From: an uncultured Bacteroidales bacterium
GTDB lineage: Bacteria > Bacteroidota > Bacteroidia > Bacteroidales > ML635J-15
Length of the DNA: 64,000 nt
Assembly: GCA_937899245.1 (NCBI GenBank)
Contig: CALDKB010000025.1
Span: forward strand, 1-64,000
Direction: 5' to 3'
The stretch's first letter is position 1. Each line of letters begins with the position of its first letter. Positions 1 through 8,285 of this stretch are shown here, piece by piece. The notes beneath the pieces are model-generated. The model did no database searches and was not told where the DNA came from. It saw only the letters and a list, made by a program, of their open reading frames with translations. The translations under genes and the position numbers were made by a program.

Positions 1-141
1 AAATAAAAAAAGACTTTTGTAGGAATTAATCAACAATTTGCAAACAAAAAGCAACATAACCATTATTCAAACTCGTGCTGACGAAGGCGTTTAGCCCCGT
101 TCCTATCGTGGCGTTAAGGCATCGGTATCGTCGGAGAGTTT

Positions 142-1176
142 TCAAAAATATTCGTTTACTGCGAATTCAAACTGGTCAATGAAAATCTTCTTGAATGCAT
201 ACAGATTATTCTGCTCATAGAATATCAACATGGCCTTTTTATAATCTATTGAATTAACCGAGCGGAAGCTCAGAGGACAAAAACCATTTGCAATCAATAT
301 TGCATTGCATGTGATGCGTGCTGTTCGCTTGTTGCCGTCGGAGAATGCTTGTATGTACGAAAGGAGCACAAGCGTAAGCAATGCCTTTTCAAATACGTCT
401 GTCTTGTTGTTGATCAGGTCGCAAGTGTCTCGCATTGCTTCGCGAATCTGGTATTCATTATCGAGCGGACGGTAATTCGTACCTGTTATACCCACACGTC
501 TGCGACGTATCCCCTTGTCAACAGACAAGCCCTCTGTCAACATTTGATGGATATCTTCAATATGGCTTACCGTCAACTGTTCCAGATAATCCGGGGTATC
601 CAGGATGAAACGAAGGGCATACTTGTGATTTAACAGCATTACAGCTTCCTCCTTGGTCTTGCCGTCTGCAGTCCTGCTCTCCCTAAGGAGACGCTCCGTC
701 TCCAATAGTGAGTACGTATTGCCCTCTATCTGTGAGGACTTCCAACTGAGATCAATGCCCAGCCTCTCCATCTCCTTGTTGTACTCGTTCTGGGACATCT
801 CTTCCACATGAGAACGGAACTCGTCCTGCAACTTCGCAAGATGAACCTTCTCTTCCTCTGTAAACAAGGTTACATTCGGCAGCTGCTCACGAATCAACTC
901 AAAGTTGAACGCATTCTGCACTTTGCGCTCATCTACATCCTGTGCAAAATATGTATCAAGGTTCAATGGCATCAACAGATGCGCCTGATCCGAAAGTCTG
1001 TAACGTGTAGCTCGTGCCTTACCTTCAACAACGACATCCCCCGCCTTAACAAGAAGGGCTATATGACGCTTTAGAGTTGCGTCACTGCTTTCAAAGGCAA
1101 TTCCCTTTGCAATCTCATCCCGTGAAGACAATGGATTGTAATGAAGAAACTGCTGTATTTCTCTTGATGTATCCAT
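142..1176 (-). CDS. Fic-family protein with degenerate catalytic motif and N-terminal winged helix
   Basis: Fic proteins usually transfer AMP from ATP to a hydroxyl of a target protein. This 344-residue protein has a winged-helix-like N-terminus (about 1-65) and a Fic core (about 140-330). A self-inhibitory helix of the S/TxxxEG type is visible (Ser147, Glu151, Gly152). The active-site loop reads Q276-A-F-S-D-G-N-K-R-T-A-R287, so the catalytic His of HxFxxGNxRxxR is Gln, encoded by CAA. Phe278, Asp280, Gly281, Asn282, Arg284 and Arg287 are kept. The first ATG is at 1176; the frame is open to a TTG at 1182. A -7-like TATATTTG lies upstream (1204-1197). The neighbour is an IS element. AMPylation is doubtful; an ATP-binding or DNA-binding regulatory role is possible. 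Confidence 0.88.
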   Translation of the reverse strand: MDTSREIQQFLHYNPLSSRDEIAKGIAFESSDATLKRHIALLVKAGDVVVEGKARATRYRLSDQAHLLMPLNLDTYFAQDVDERKVQNAFNFELIREQLPNVTLFTEEEKVHLAKLQDEFRSHVEEMSQNEYNKEMERLGIDLSWKSSQIEGNTYSLLETERLLRESRTADGKTKEEAVMLLNHKYALRFILDTPDYLEQLTVSHIEDIHQMLTEGLSVDKGIRRRRVGITGTNYRPLDNEYQIREAMRDTCDLINNKTDVFEKALLTLVLLSYIQAFSDGNKRTARITCNAILIANGFCPLSFRSVNSIDYKKAMLIFYEQNNLYAFKKIFIDQFEFAVNEYF

Positions 1177-1408
1177 ATACAAAAAAATAATCGGTGCAAA
1201 TATACGAATAAATATCGAATTATTGGATCAAGCTGACCCGATTCTATGTGTTATGATAATAGATTTGCTCCGATTAAACAAATCTATACCACCATAACCA
1301 ACACCAGCGAATTTAAATTGTTGCGTCAGAACAACTCGTCTGCAACCTATTATTTATCTTTACATTACCAGAACAACTGCTTCAAATAGAAAAATTTATT
1401 AAATGTAT

Positions 1409-1482
1409 GGCATAATAGTCAAAAAGAGACCTAAAAAGGTGTAAAAAATGCCATAATAGTCAAAAAGAGACCTAAAAGGTGT
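1409..1482. repeat. Tandemly duplicated left IS terminus
   Basis: Two copies of CATAATAGTCAAAAAGAGAC plus the following CCTAAAAGGTGT lie 41 bp apart (1411-1442 and 1452-1482). They differ mainly by one A in the A-run after the shared core. Both match the right-end inverted repeat. Either copy could serve as the transposition end. Confidence 0.85.
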
Positions 1483-1487
1483 TTTAA

Positions 1488-2442
1488 CTATTTGTTTTTC
1501 AATGGATTATAAGCCTTTAAAAAGTCTTGAATGAAGACTTTTCTTCGTTCGCGAGTCATGCCCCTGTGCAAATTAAGCTTAGCCTTCAGATCAGAGTTCA
1601 GGGACTCTAGAGCATTGTTAGTGTTAGGTATTTCAAGTTCAGGGAAATCGTACCAAGTCCACAGCCACGGCATGTTTCTCTTAAGGCTCAAATATGCGCT
1701 TCGTAGCCTTTTGTGTACATAATGAGTTTTTCCGCTTGCATCAACACTCCTCTCGGCGAGAAAGTCATGCCACCTGTTCTCCCAGTCGCCAAATGCCCCA
1801 ACAAACGATTCCTTGTCCGTATGACATAGCAACCGCGAAAGTTCCAGCAGCTCTATGGATGCTTCCAGTTTTGGATGAAGCGTCAGTTTGGTCCTTATCG
1901 TCATTACCTGGTGGAACTGACACAACTGAAACTTGCAGTCTGTAAATATGTTTCTCAGCCCCCTGAGTCCGTCGCAGACAACTGCTACGATGCTAAAGCC
2001 GCGCGAGAGAAGATAATCTACGCCCTCCTTGTAGTTCGCCACTGTTTCCTTCCTGCTTATGAACTTGTACCATAGGACGATGCCGCTTATGGCATCCTTG
2101 AAGATTACCACTCCAAAATGTCGTCCCCAATATGTCGCATCCATCATCACAACCACCTTTCGCCCGTTTATCTCAGGAAGTGAATGAAAATATTTCCTTC
2201 TGAGGCGCCTGTTTATCGTGCTTGCCGAGACTTCAAACCTTGAAGCCAGGTCCCTTGACGTCAAGTTGCCTTGAACAAATGTTGTGTTTACTTCGTCAGT
2301 GGACAATCTGTGATGTCCGATAAAATACCGTTTGCAATCCTTGCAGTACCATCTCTGATGACCGTTCTCGGACCCCTTCTTTATTGTGTTATTTGACCCA
2401 CAATGAAAGCATTTTTTTTGCCATAAAACTTTTGACCGCCAT
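1488..2442 (-). CDS. IS256-family transposase, variant zinc-binding type (start region out of frame)
   Basis: DDE transposase that would move the surrounding IS. The long frame carries a zinc ribbon (CFHCG, then CKDCKRYF), a helix-turn-helix-like stretch (LTSRDLASRFEVSASTINR), and DDE signatures: Asp in MMDATYWGR, Asp in VVCDGLRG, the CQFHQ block and Glu in NNALESLNSD. No ATG or GTG precedes the zinc ribbon in its own frame; the nearest in-frame start is a TTG at 2306, which would drop the ribbon. A good start with ATGs at 2442 and 2424 lies in another frame and runs into eight A residues (2419-2412). Loss of one A would join them into a protein of about 317 residues. This could be transcriptional slippage, a disabling mutation or a sequencing error. 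Confidence 0.8.
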
Positions 2443-2501
2443 AATACAAATAAAAATCAACAACTTACAAGGATTTCAGGTCTCTTTTTGAGCATTAAGC
2501 C

Positions 2502-2819
2502 AAAGATTTAAAAGAAGAATAAACAGATTGCGGAACAAGCCCGCAATGACAAAAGAGAGCCACAAAAACAAGCCAGCAACACCCCGCTCTCGTCATCCTG
2601 AACTTGTTTCAGGATCTGAGAGTGGGAACAAACCCAAACCTTATGCAGATTACTCACTTCGTATCGTGATCTACGTTTACATAAAAAGCCAACTATGACC
2701 TTAATTAGCACTAGTGGAACAAAAACACAAAGAAAGAAGCAAAAATATAATCTTCACTTAAACAGCGCAGGACTTTACTATACATAAAGAAACATATACA
2801 TTTACACGAGAATATTGAT
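2502..2819. other. Intergenic region between IS and rml operon
   Basis: No gene is supported here. The stretch contains two REP-like palindromes (annotated separately) followed by AT-rich DNA leading into the rmlA promoter. A 67-codon minus-strand frame across it is a translation of the palindromes and is not credible. Confidence 0.6.
2527..2622. repeat. Pair of REP-like intergenic palindromes
   Basis: Two hairpins sit about 40 bp apart. The first has arms ATTGCGG (2527-2533) and CCGCAAT (2541-2547). The second has arms ATCCTGAA (2595-2602) and TTCAGGAT (2608-2615), extended by CTCTC (2587-2591) and GAGAG (2618-2622). Sequences of this kind (GTCATTGCGGG..., GTCATCCTGAAC...) recur between genes in many bacterial genomes. 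Confidence 0.65.
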
Positions 2820-2849
2820 TTGCATATAAGCCATAAAATTGTAAATTTG
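2820..2849 (+). promoter_or_regulatory. Bacteroidetes-type promoter of the rml operon
   Basis: A TTG (2820-2822) is followed after 19 nt by TAAATTTG (2842-2849), matching the Bacteroidetes -33/-7 consensus TTG-N19-TAnnTTTG. The ATG of rmlA is 25 nt downstream. Confidence 0.6.
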
Positions 2850-2874
2850 CAAAGTGTTTTAAATTCATATAATT

Positions 2875-3744
2875 ATGAAAGGTATAATTTTAGCTGGCGG
2901 AGCAGGAACTCGTCTGCACCCAATGACAATAAGCATTTCAAAACAAATAATTCCGGTTTACGACAAGCCGATGATATATTATCCATTGTCAACACTTATG
3001 CTTGCAGGCATACGCGACGTTCTTATAATTTCGACACCACAAGACATAGGCCTTTATGAAAAACTTTTCGGCGATGGGTCGCAACTTGGAATGAAAATAA
3101 GCTATAAAATACAGCCATCACCAGACGGACTTGCACAAGCATTCATTCTCGGCGAAGAATTCATCGGCAACGATAAAGTTTGCCTCGTTCTAGGCGACAA
3201 CATCTTCTACGGACAGAGTTTTGGACAGCAACTAGTAGATGCAACTAAAGTCGAAGACGGCGCTGTTATTTTCGGCTACTATGTAAATGATCCGGAAAGG
3301 TACGGCGTGGCAGAATTCAACGAGGAAGGAAAAGTAATTTCTATCGAGGAAAAACCAGAACACCCAAAATCAAACTACGCTGTAACCGGACTTTACTTCT
3401 ATTCGAACGACGTAGTTGAAAAGGCAAAAAGCCTGAAGCCTTCAAAACGCGGAGAATTGGAAATTACCGACCTTAACAACCTCTACCTTAAGGAAGACCG
3501 CCTACAGATAAAACTTCTCGGACGTGGCTTCGCATGGCTCGACACAGGAACTCCAGACAGCTTACTGCAAGCATCAAACTTTATCGAAACAATTGAACAT
3601 CGTCAAGGACTTAAAGCATCTTGCATAGAGGAAATCGCATATAGAAAAGGGTTCATCACCAAGGACCAGCTTGCTGTTCTGGCCGAAAAACTTTCAAAAA
3701 GCAACTACGGCAAATACCTACTCAAGATAGTTAACGAAAAATAG
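2875..3744 (+). CDS. rfbA: Glucose-1-phosphate thymidylyltransferase (RmlA)
   Basis: Catalyses glucose-1-phosphate plus dTTP to dTDP-glucose, the first step of dTDP-L-rhamnose synthesis in the cytoplasm. The 289-residue length is normal. The nucleotide-binding signature GGAGTRL is at residues 8-14, followed by the SKQIIPVYDKPMIYYPLS block, LGDN near 108 and the ERYGVAEF motif. It is first of a tight rmlA-rmlC-rmlD run with its own promoter. Rhamnose goes into O-antigen or capsule, and T9SS cargo is anchored to LPS in related bacteria. Confidence 0.97.
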   Translation: MKGIILAGGAGTRLHPMTISISKQIIPVYDKPMIYYPLSTLMLAGIRDVLIISTPQDIGLYEKLFGDGSQLGMKISYKIQPSPDGLAQAFILGEEFIGNDKVCLVLGDNIFYGQSFGQQLVDATKVEDGAVIFGYYVNDPERYGVAEFNEEGKVISIEEKPEHPKSNYAVTGLYFYSNDVVEKAKSLKPSKRGELEITDLNNLYLKEDRLQIKLLGRGFAWLDTGTPDSLLQASNFIETIEHRQGLKASCIEEIAYRKGFITKDQLAVLAEKLSKSNYGKYLLKIVNEK

Positions 3745-3766
3745 TAGCAAGTAATTTTGTATTGAA

Positions 3767-4315
3767 ATGAAAATAGTTGACACACCAATAAAAGACCTCA
3801 AGGTTATTGAGCCAACATTATTCGGCGACAATCGTGGCTACTTTTTCGAAGCATGGAATCAGGACGTCTTCCAAAAGGCAGGCATAGATTTCACACCCGT
3901 ACAACAAAACGAATCAAGCTCCACCTACGGAGTTGTTCGCGGACTGCACTACCAGAAGGCGCCATACTCGCAGGCTAAACTTGTTCGTTGCGTAGCTGGT
4001 GAAGTCCTCGATGTTGCCGTCGACTTACGCCGCAACTCCCCCACTTTCGGACAGCATTTTTCCGTTGTGCTATCAAGCGAAAACAAACGCCAATTTTTTA
4101 TCCCACGCGGTTTTGCACATGGATTTTCGGTTCTGTCGGAATACGCAGTTTTCAATTATCTATGCGACAACCTCTACAACAAGGAAAGCGAAGGCGGAAT
4201 AATATACAACGACCCTACTTTCAATATCGACTGGAAAGTGCCACAAGAAAAGATGAACCTATCAGAAAAAGACGTTAAACATCCCGACTTCAAGCACGCA
4301 GATTTTAATTTCTAA
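3767..4315 (+). CDS. rfbC: dTDP-4-dehydrorhamnose 3,5-epimerase (RmlC)
   Basis: Epimerises dTDP-4-keto-6-deoxyglucose at C3 and C5. The 182-residue cupin has the family motif VRGLHYQ at residues 57-63, with catalytic His61, and the PRGFAHGF block in the second half. It starts 22 nt after rmlA and ends two bases before rmlD, so the genes are probably co-transcribed. Confidence 0.96.
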   Translation: MKIVDTPIKDLKVIEPTLFGDNRGYFFEAWNQDVFQKAGIDFTPVQQNESSSTYGVVRGLHYQKAPYSQAKLVRCVAGEVLDVAVDLRRNSPTFGQHFSVVLSSENKRQFFIPRGFAHGFSVLSEYAVFNYLCDNLYNKESEGGIIYNDPTFNIDWKVPQEKMNLSEKDVKHPDFKHADFNF

Positions 4316-4317
4316 GT

Positions 4318-5196
4318 ATGAAAAAAATTTTAGTTATTGGCTGCAACGGACAGCTAGGAAACAAGATACGCGACAATCACAACATGGTTGCCAATGCCGA
4401 ATTTGAATATGTAGACATTGACAAACTTGACATATCGAATTTTGAAGCTGTAAACGACTTCTTCATCAAAAACAAATACGATATCATCATTAACTGTGCG
4501 GCATACACAGCTGTAGAAAAGGCCGAAGAAGACATAGAAAATGCAACCAAGGCGAATGCAATAGCGCCACAGAATCTTGCAAAATGCTCGAACAAATTCG
4601 GCTTCAAACTTATTCACGTATCAACCGACTACGTGTTCGATGGCAGGGCCAACACTCCATACAGCGAGGATATGCCGACAAATCCTGTATCGGTTTACGG
4701 ACGCACTAAGCTAGATGGCGAAAAAAATATCACAGCCGAAAACTGCGATGCAGTAATTGTCCGCACAGCATGGCTTTACAGCGAATATGGCAACAATTAC
4801 GTCAAAACTATGATTCGCCTAGGCAATGAAGGAAAAATCAAAGGCGTAGTGTTCGATCAGGTTGGTTCGCCAACATACGCCGGCGACCTGGCAAAAGCTT
4901 TACTGACTATCTCGAACATTTACATTGGCAGCAACGAATGGCACGGGGGTACTTACCATTTCACAAACCGTGGCGTATGCTCGTGGTACGATTTCACAAT
5001 GCATATTTTCAGGCTTACCAGAATAAAAGCAAAAGTAAAACCGCTGCTTACCTGCGAATATCCGACTAAGGCAACTCGCCCTACATACAGTGTGCTTAAC
5101 ACAAATAAAATATCCTCAACATTCGGCATTGACATTCCATACTGGACTGATTCGCTGCAAGAAATGCTCGATAGATATCATGAACTAAATGCGTAG
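4318..5196 (+). CDS. rfbD: dTDP-4-dehydrorhamnose reductase (RmlD)
   Basis: Reduces dTDP-4-dehydrorhamnose to dTDP-L-rhamnose with NAD(P)H. It is an extended short-chain reductase of 292 residues: glycine-rich loop GCNGQLG at 8-14, NCAAYTAVEKAE, STDYVFDG at 102-109 and the catalytic YxxxK as YGRTK at 127-131. The 3' end overlaps the next gene by 8 nt. The dehydratase RmlB, needed between RmlA and RmlC, is not encoded in the window. Confidence 0.96.
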   Translation: MKKILVIGCNGQLGNKIRDNHNMVANAEFEYVDIDKLDISNFEAVNDFFIKNKYDIIINCAAYTAVEKAEEDIENATKANAIAPQNLAKCSNKFGFKLIHVSTDYVFDGRANTPYSEDMPTNPVSVYGRTKLDGEKNITAENCDAVIVRTAWLYSEYGNNYVKTMIRLGNEGKIKGVVFDQVGSPTYAGDLAKALLTISNIYIGSNEWHGGTYHFTNRGVCSWYDFTMHIFRLTRIKAKVKPLLTCEYPTKATRPTYSVLNTNKISSTFGIDIPYWTDSLQEMLDRYHELNA

Positions 5197-5977
5197 CCTA
5201 CCGACATATTGCCTATGTTTTGCGCTTGTTGCAATATTCTTTTCATGCAGCGATGCGATACAATACAAGCAAGTGTCCGACGACTTTTCAAACCTTGAGA
5301 GCACTGCCGGCAAAAAAGAAATTGACAGCCTGCTGAACAATATTCCAAAATATTCGGAAATATGCAGAAATATACATCTGAATAACGTAAGCTTCAACCA
5401 AAACCTACTCCTTGACTATCGCACTGCCGAACTATACCAAAACTCCAAGGAAACATCGTTTGCCATGGGAATGTTCGTTGCCGACCTTGGTTACGCAAGA
5501 TATTTCGAAAAGGTACAAGTATGTACAGATATTTTTGACGCAACACAAACTATAGCCGGAAAACTGGCTGTCGGCGAGGATGTCCTTTCTAAATATGTGC
5601 CTGTAATAGAGGAAAACCTGAATAACGAACAAGTTATTTTCGCAACTATCGACAGTTTGCTAAACACCAGTACAATAGTGCCGGCTGAAAATGAAAAATA
5701 TGGCATTTCCGCGCTTTTTATCAGCGGATTTTGGATTGAGACCACACATCTTGGACTTGCACAAAACATCGAAAACAACGAAAAAAATATTGAGAGTTTG
5801 GAAAATCATTTCAAGATTTTGCTGCAGATAAACGAACTGCTGTCGCATCTGTCGGACAATGACATAATACACGGACTAAAAAACGACATGAAAAATATCG
5901 AGACAGCCGGACCTGCATCCCAATCACTGTCTGCCGACATCGAAACAATAAGATCTAAATTCATAAAAATCATCTAA
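5189..5977 (+). CDS. Predicted lipoprotein of unknown function
   Basis: A 262-residue protein with a short lipoprotein signal: hydrophobic residues 7-17, then FFSC with the modified Cys at position 20. The rest looks helical and rich in Asn, Glu and Ile, with no domain I recognise. It overlaps rmlD by 8 nt (the ATG lies within the end of rmlD), so its translation is probably coupled to the rhamnose genes. Functional linkage to rhamnose or LPS is only an inference from position. Confidence 0.75.
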   Translation: MRSLPTYCLCFALVAIFFSCSDAIQYKQVSDDFSNLESTAGKKEIDSLLNNIPKYSEICRNIHLNNVSFNQNLLLDYRTAELYQNSKETSFAMGMFVADLGYARYFEKVQVCTDIFDATQTIAGKLAVGEDVLSKYVPVIEENLNNEQVIFATIDSLLNTSTIVPAENEKYGISALFISGFWIETTHLGLAQNIENNEKNIESLENHFKILLQINELLSHLSDNDIIHGLKNDMKNIETAGPASQSLSADIETIRSKFIKII

Positions 5978-5982
5978 AATCC

Positions 5983-7410
5983 ATGAATATGTTAACCGAC
6001 ACCGAAATTTCACGCCAGAAAAGCATGCTACAAGGCAATGGCAACTTTGTAGATATCGTTGCACCAGCAACAGCTGAAAAGGGCATTACAATTATTGCAG
6101 ACCAGCAATTCTATATTAACCTGTACAACGAGAAAAGCGGAAACTATCAGGTTGAAAAATTCGTTCCTGCATCCGGTGCTGCAACCAGAATGTTCAAGCG
6201 CCTTATTGCTTTCTGCAACGAGCCGAACCTAAAGAATCTTCACGACGGCGGCAATTATTCGGTTAAGGCAACAATAGATTCTTTGCCTAGATTTGCTTTT
6301 TTCAACGTTCTGAAAGATAGCATCCGTAATGCTGAAAATCTTGAGGACATTACTGACAAAATCCTGCACGAACCTCTCAACTATGCCGGGTTACCAAAAG
6401 GCCTTATAGAATTTCACCAGTACAATGGATTTTCGCGTACAGCATTTGAAGAACAGATCTTTGAAGCTGTTGCACTGAATAACTCTAACAAACCAGCAAA
6501 ACTCGAATTCACCGTTTCGGAAGAACATTACGAACTGTTCAAATCGTTGCTTGAAGACATCCAGAAAAAAAACAACCTAAATATCAATGTGAAGTTCTCG
6601 TTTCAGGAAAAATCGACAAATACCGTTGCCGTTTATGCTGATGGGACATTGGTAACCGACGAAAAAGGAGAGCTATTCACACGTCCCGGCGGTCATGGTT
6701 CTCTATTGCAAAACCTGAACAATATCGAAGCCGACATTATTTTCATAAAGAACATCGACAATATTGTACATCAGGACTTTATGACAGAAACATTGCCATT
6801 CAAGAAACTTTTGGGCGGACTGTTGATTGAAATCGTCGAGAACGTAAAGACTTTAACTCAAAGTCTTCTTGCCGACAAGTCAGCAGAAAACCTCAATCGC
6901 ATTGCCGATTATCTAACAAAAACTTTCAACTCGGAATTCAATCGCCAGTCAGATACTTTTGCCGACGATCTGCTTGCTTTCATGAATCGCCCGATTCGCG
7001 TATGCGGAATGGTAAAGAATACTGGAGAACCAGGTGGCGGTCCATTTTTCATTATTAAAGATGGAAATGTATCGTTGCAGATTGTCGAAAAGGCCCAGAT
7101 AAATCTTTCCGACGAAAAGCAGAAGGAACATTTCAATGGAGCAACACACTTCAATCCGGTTGATTTGGTTTGCTATACAAAAGACGCACAAGGCAACAAG
7201 CTTGACCTAAACAAATTCGTTGACCCGACGACATGCTTTATTTCAGAAAAGACCTACAACGGCAAGCCGATAAAAGTTCTTGAGCATCCTGGACTATGGA
7301 ACGGCTCAATGGCCAACTGGATGACTGTTTTCGTCGAAGTGCCACTGATTACTTTCAATCCGGTAAAGGAACTGAATGACCTATTGAGAAAGGAACATCA
7401 GCCGAAATAA
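5983..7410 (+). CDS. DUF4301 family protein
   Basis: A 475-residue cytoplasmic protein (no signal peptide) of a Bacteroidetes family without known function. The conserved N-terminal FVPASGAATRMFKRL stretch (near residue 60) resembles a sugar-nucleotidyltransferase loop. Later blocks include TRPGGHGSLLQNLN and GMVKNTGEPGGGPF. It starts five bases after the lipoprotein stop and is probably the last gene of the rml operon. A role in sugar-nucleotide metabolism would fit the operon but is inference. Confidence 0.85.
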   Translation: MNMLTDTEISRQKSMLQGNGNFVDIVAPATAEKGITIIADQQFYINLYNEKSGNYQVEKFVPASGAATRMFKRLIAFCNEPNLKNLHDGGNYSVKATIDSLPRFAFFNVLKDSIRNAENLEDITDKILHEPLNYAGLPKGLIEFHQYNGFSRTAFEEQIFEAVALNNSNKPAKLEFTVSEEHYELFKSLLEDIQKKNNLNINVKFSFQEKSTNTVAVYADGTLVTDEKGELFTRPGGHGSLLQNLNNIEADIIFIKNIDNIVHQDFMTETLPFKKLLGGLLIEIVENVKTLTQSLLADKSAENLNRIADYLTKTFNSEFNRQSDTFADDLLAFMNRPIRVCGMVKNTGEPGGGPFFIIKDGNVSLQIVEKAQINLSDEKQKEHFNGATHFNPVDLVCYTKDAQGNKLDLNKFVDPTTCFISEKTYNGKPIKVLEHPGLWNGSMANWMTVFVEVPLITFNPVKELNDLLRKEHQPK

Positions 7411-7430
7411 ACAATCGCAAAACGCACATT

Positions 7431-7463
7431 ACAAGATTTTGCAATTATATTGCAAAATCTTGT
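7431..7463. terminator. Perfect 14-bp stem-loop after the DUF4301 gene
   Basis: ACAAGATTTTGCAA (7431-7444) and its exact complement (7450-7463) flank a 5-nt loop. It lies 20 bp after the DUF4301 stop and 66 bp before the LytTR gene. It is not followed directly by a U-run, so it may be a weak terminator, or an operator for the downstream gene. Confidence 0.5.
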
Positions 7464-7528
7464 AACAAAAATCTTGTTTTTTGCCATTTGCATTTAGCAA
7501 AATATGCCTAATTTTAAAATAAAAAATT

Positions 7529-8125
7529 ATGTTCGACGCACTATTCGGTTTTTCAATAATCCTAATGTTCCTGACGCTTTCAATTGCATTGATTGTCGCA
7601 ACAATTCCAAACATCAAGAGACTCATCAATAACAGGAAACAAAACGAACCTATAGAAGATTTTGACGAAGAAGACTACATCGCAGAAAGATTTGCAGCTA
7701 TAGAGACTCGTCTTAGCATGCTGGAACAGCAAATGTCAATGTCGAAAGGAATGCAAATTGTTGTAAACGGAAAAGAGGACCAATCTAAACAGCTACTTAA
7801 CATCAGCAACTTGAAAATTAAGGCATCATCTGTATTATATATTGCTTCGCAAGTATTCGAGATGCCCGATGGCGGCGACTCCAGAATCAAAGTCATACAC
7901 TATTCCGAAACTGCAAAAACCGATTCGGTATATGGCACTTTTGATTCAATTCTCGAACAACTTGCAGGAAACTTCATGCTGATAAACAAAAATCAAATAA
8001 TAAATCTCGACCAGATTCATAAGATTCTGGGAAACGAAATATTCCTCAACGGTGTAAACAAATCGTTTTTTGTGTCAGACAACAAAAAGGCAGAATTTGA
8101 CATGAGGATTGCAAAAATCATATAA
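7529..8125 (+). CDS. Membrane-anchored LytTR-domain protein
   Basis: A 198-residue protein with one N-terminal membrane helix (about 4-26), an acidic linker, a short predicted coiled coil (about 50-72) and a C-terminal LytTR DNA-binding domain (about 95-198). The last contains the typical FMLINKNQIINLDQIHKI and NEIFLNG blocks. LytTR domains bind paired direct repeats in promoters. There is no receiver domain, so any signal would act through the membrane segment or coiled coil. A perfect stem-loop lies just upstream and the next gene encodes a lipoprotein. Confidence 0.8.
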   Translation: MFDALFGFSIILMFLTLSIALIVATIPNIKRLINNRKQNEPIEDFDEEDYIAERFAAIETRLSMLEQQMSMSKGMQIVVNGKEDQSKQLLNISNLKIKASSVLYIASQVFEMPDGGDSRIKVIHYSETAKTDSVYGTFDSILEQLAGNFMLINKNQIINLDQIHKILGNEIFLNGVNKSFFVSDNKKAEFDMRIAKII

Positions 8126-8170
8126 CAAGTAATTGCAAATTACAAATTACGGCAATTACATGTCATAATT

Positions 8171-8200
8171 ACGTCATTTAAGCGCAAGCTCAAATGACGT
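8171..8200 (+). terminator. Stem-loop after the LytTR gene
   Basis: ACGTCATTT (8171-8179) pairs with AAATGACGT (8192-8200), with an inner AGC/GCT pairing. A short T-rich stretch follows. It lies 46 bp after the LytTR stop codon. Confidence 0.6.
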
Positions 8201-8285
8201 TTTAGTTATTATGCTATATTTGTCGACGATTATTAACGATTTTTAACCGACGGGCCGAATGGGATATAACTCGGCAAAAATAAAA

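Larger units (their letters stand above)
1409..2501 (-). mobile_element. Insertion sequence with 24-bp imperfect terminal inverted repeats
   Basis: The transposase gene is bounded by inverted repeats. The left end (1409-1432) and right end (2478-2501, read inward) agree at about 21 of 24 positions and share the 14-bp core TCAAAAAGAGACCT exactly. A second near-identical left end lies at 1450-1473, so the left boundary could also be 1450. The flanks AAATGTAT and AAAGATTT are not a convincing target duplication. The transposase family suggests an IS256-type element of the zinc-binding variant. Confidence 0.75.

Noticed and set aside
2508..2711. 67-codon open frame on the minus strand
   Set aside because: It is a translation of two palindromic repeats and has no start context.
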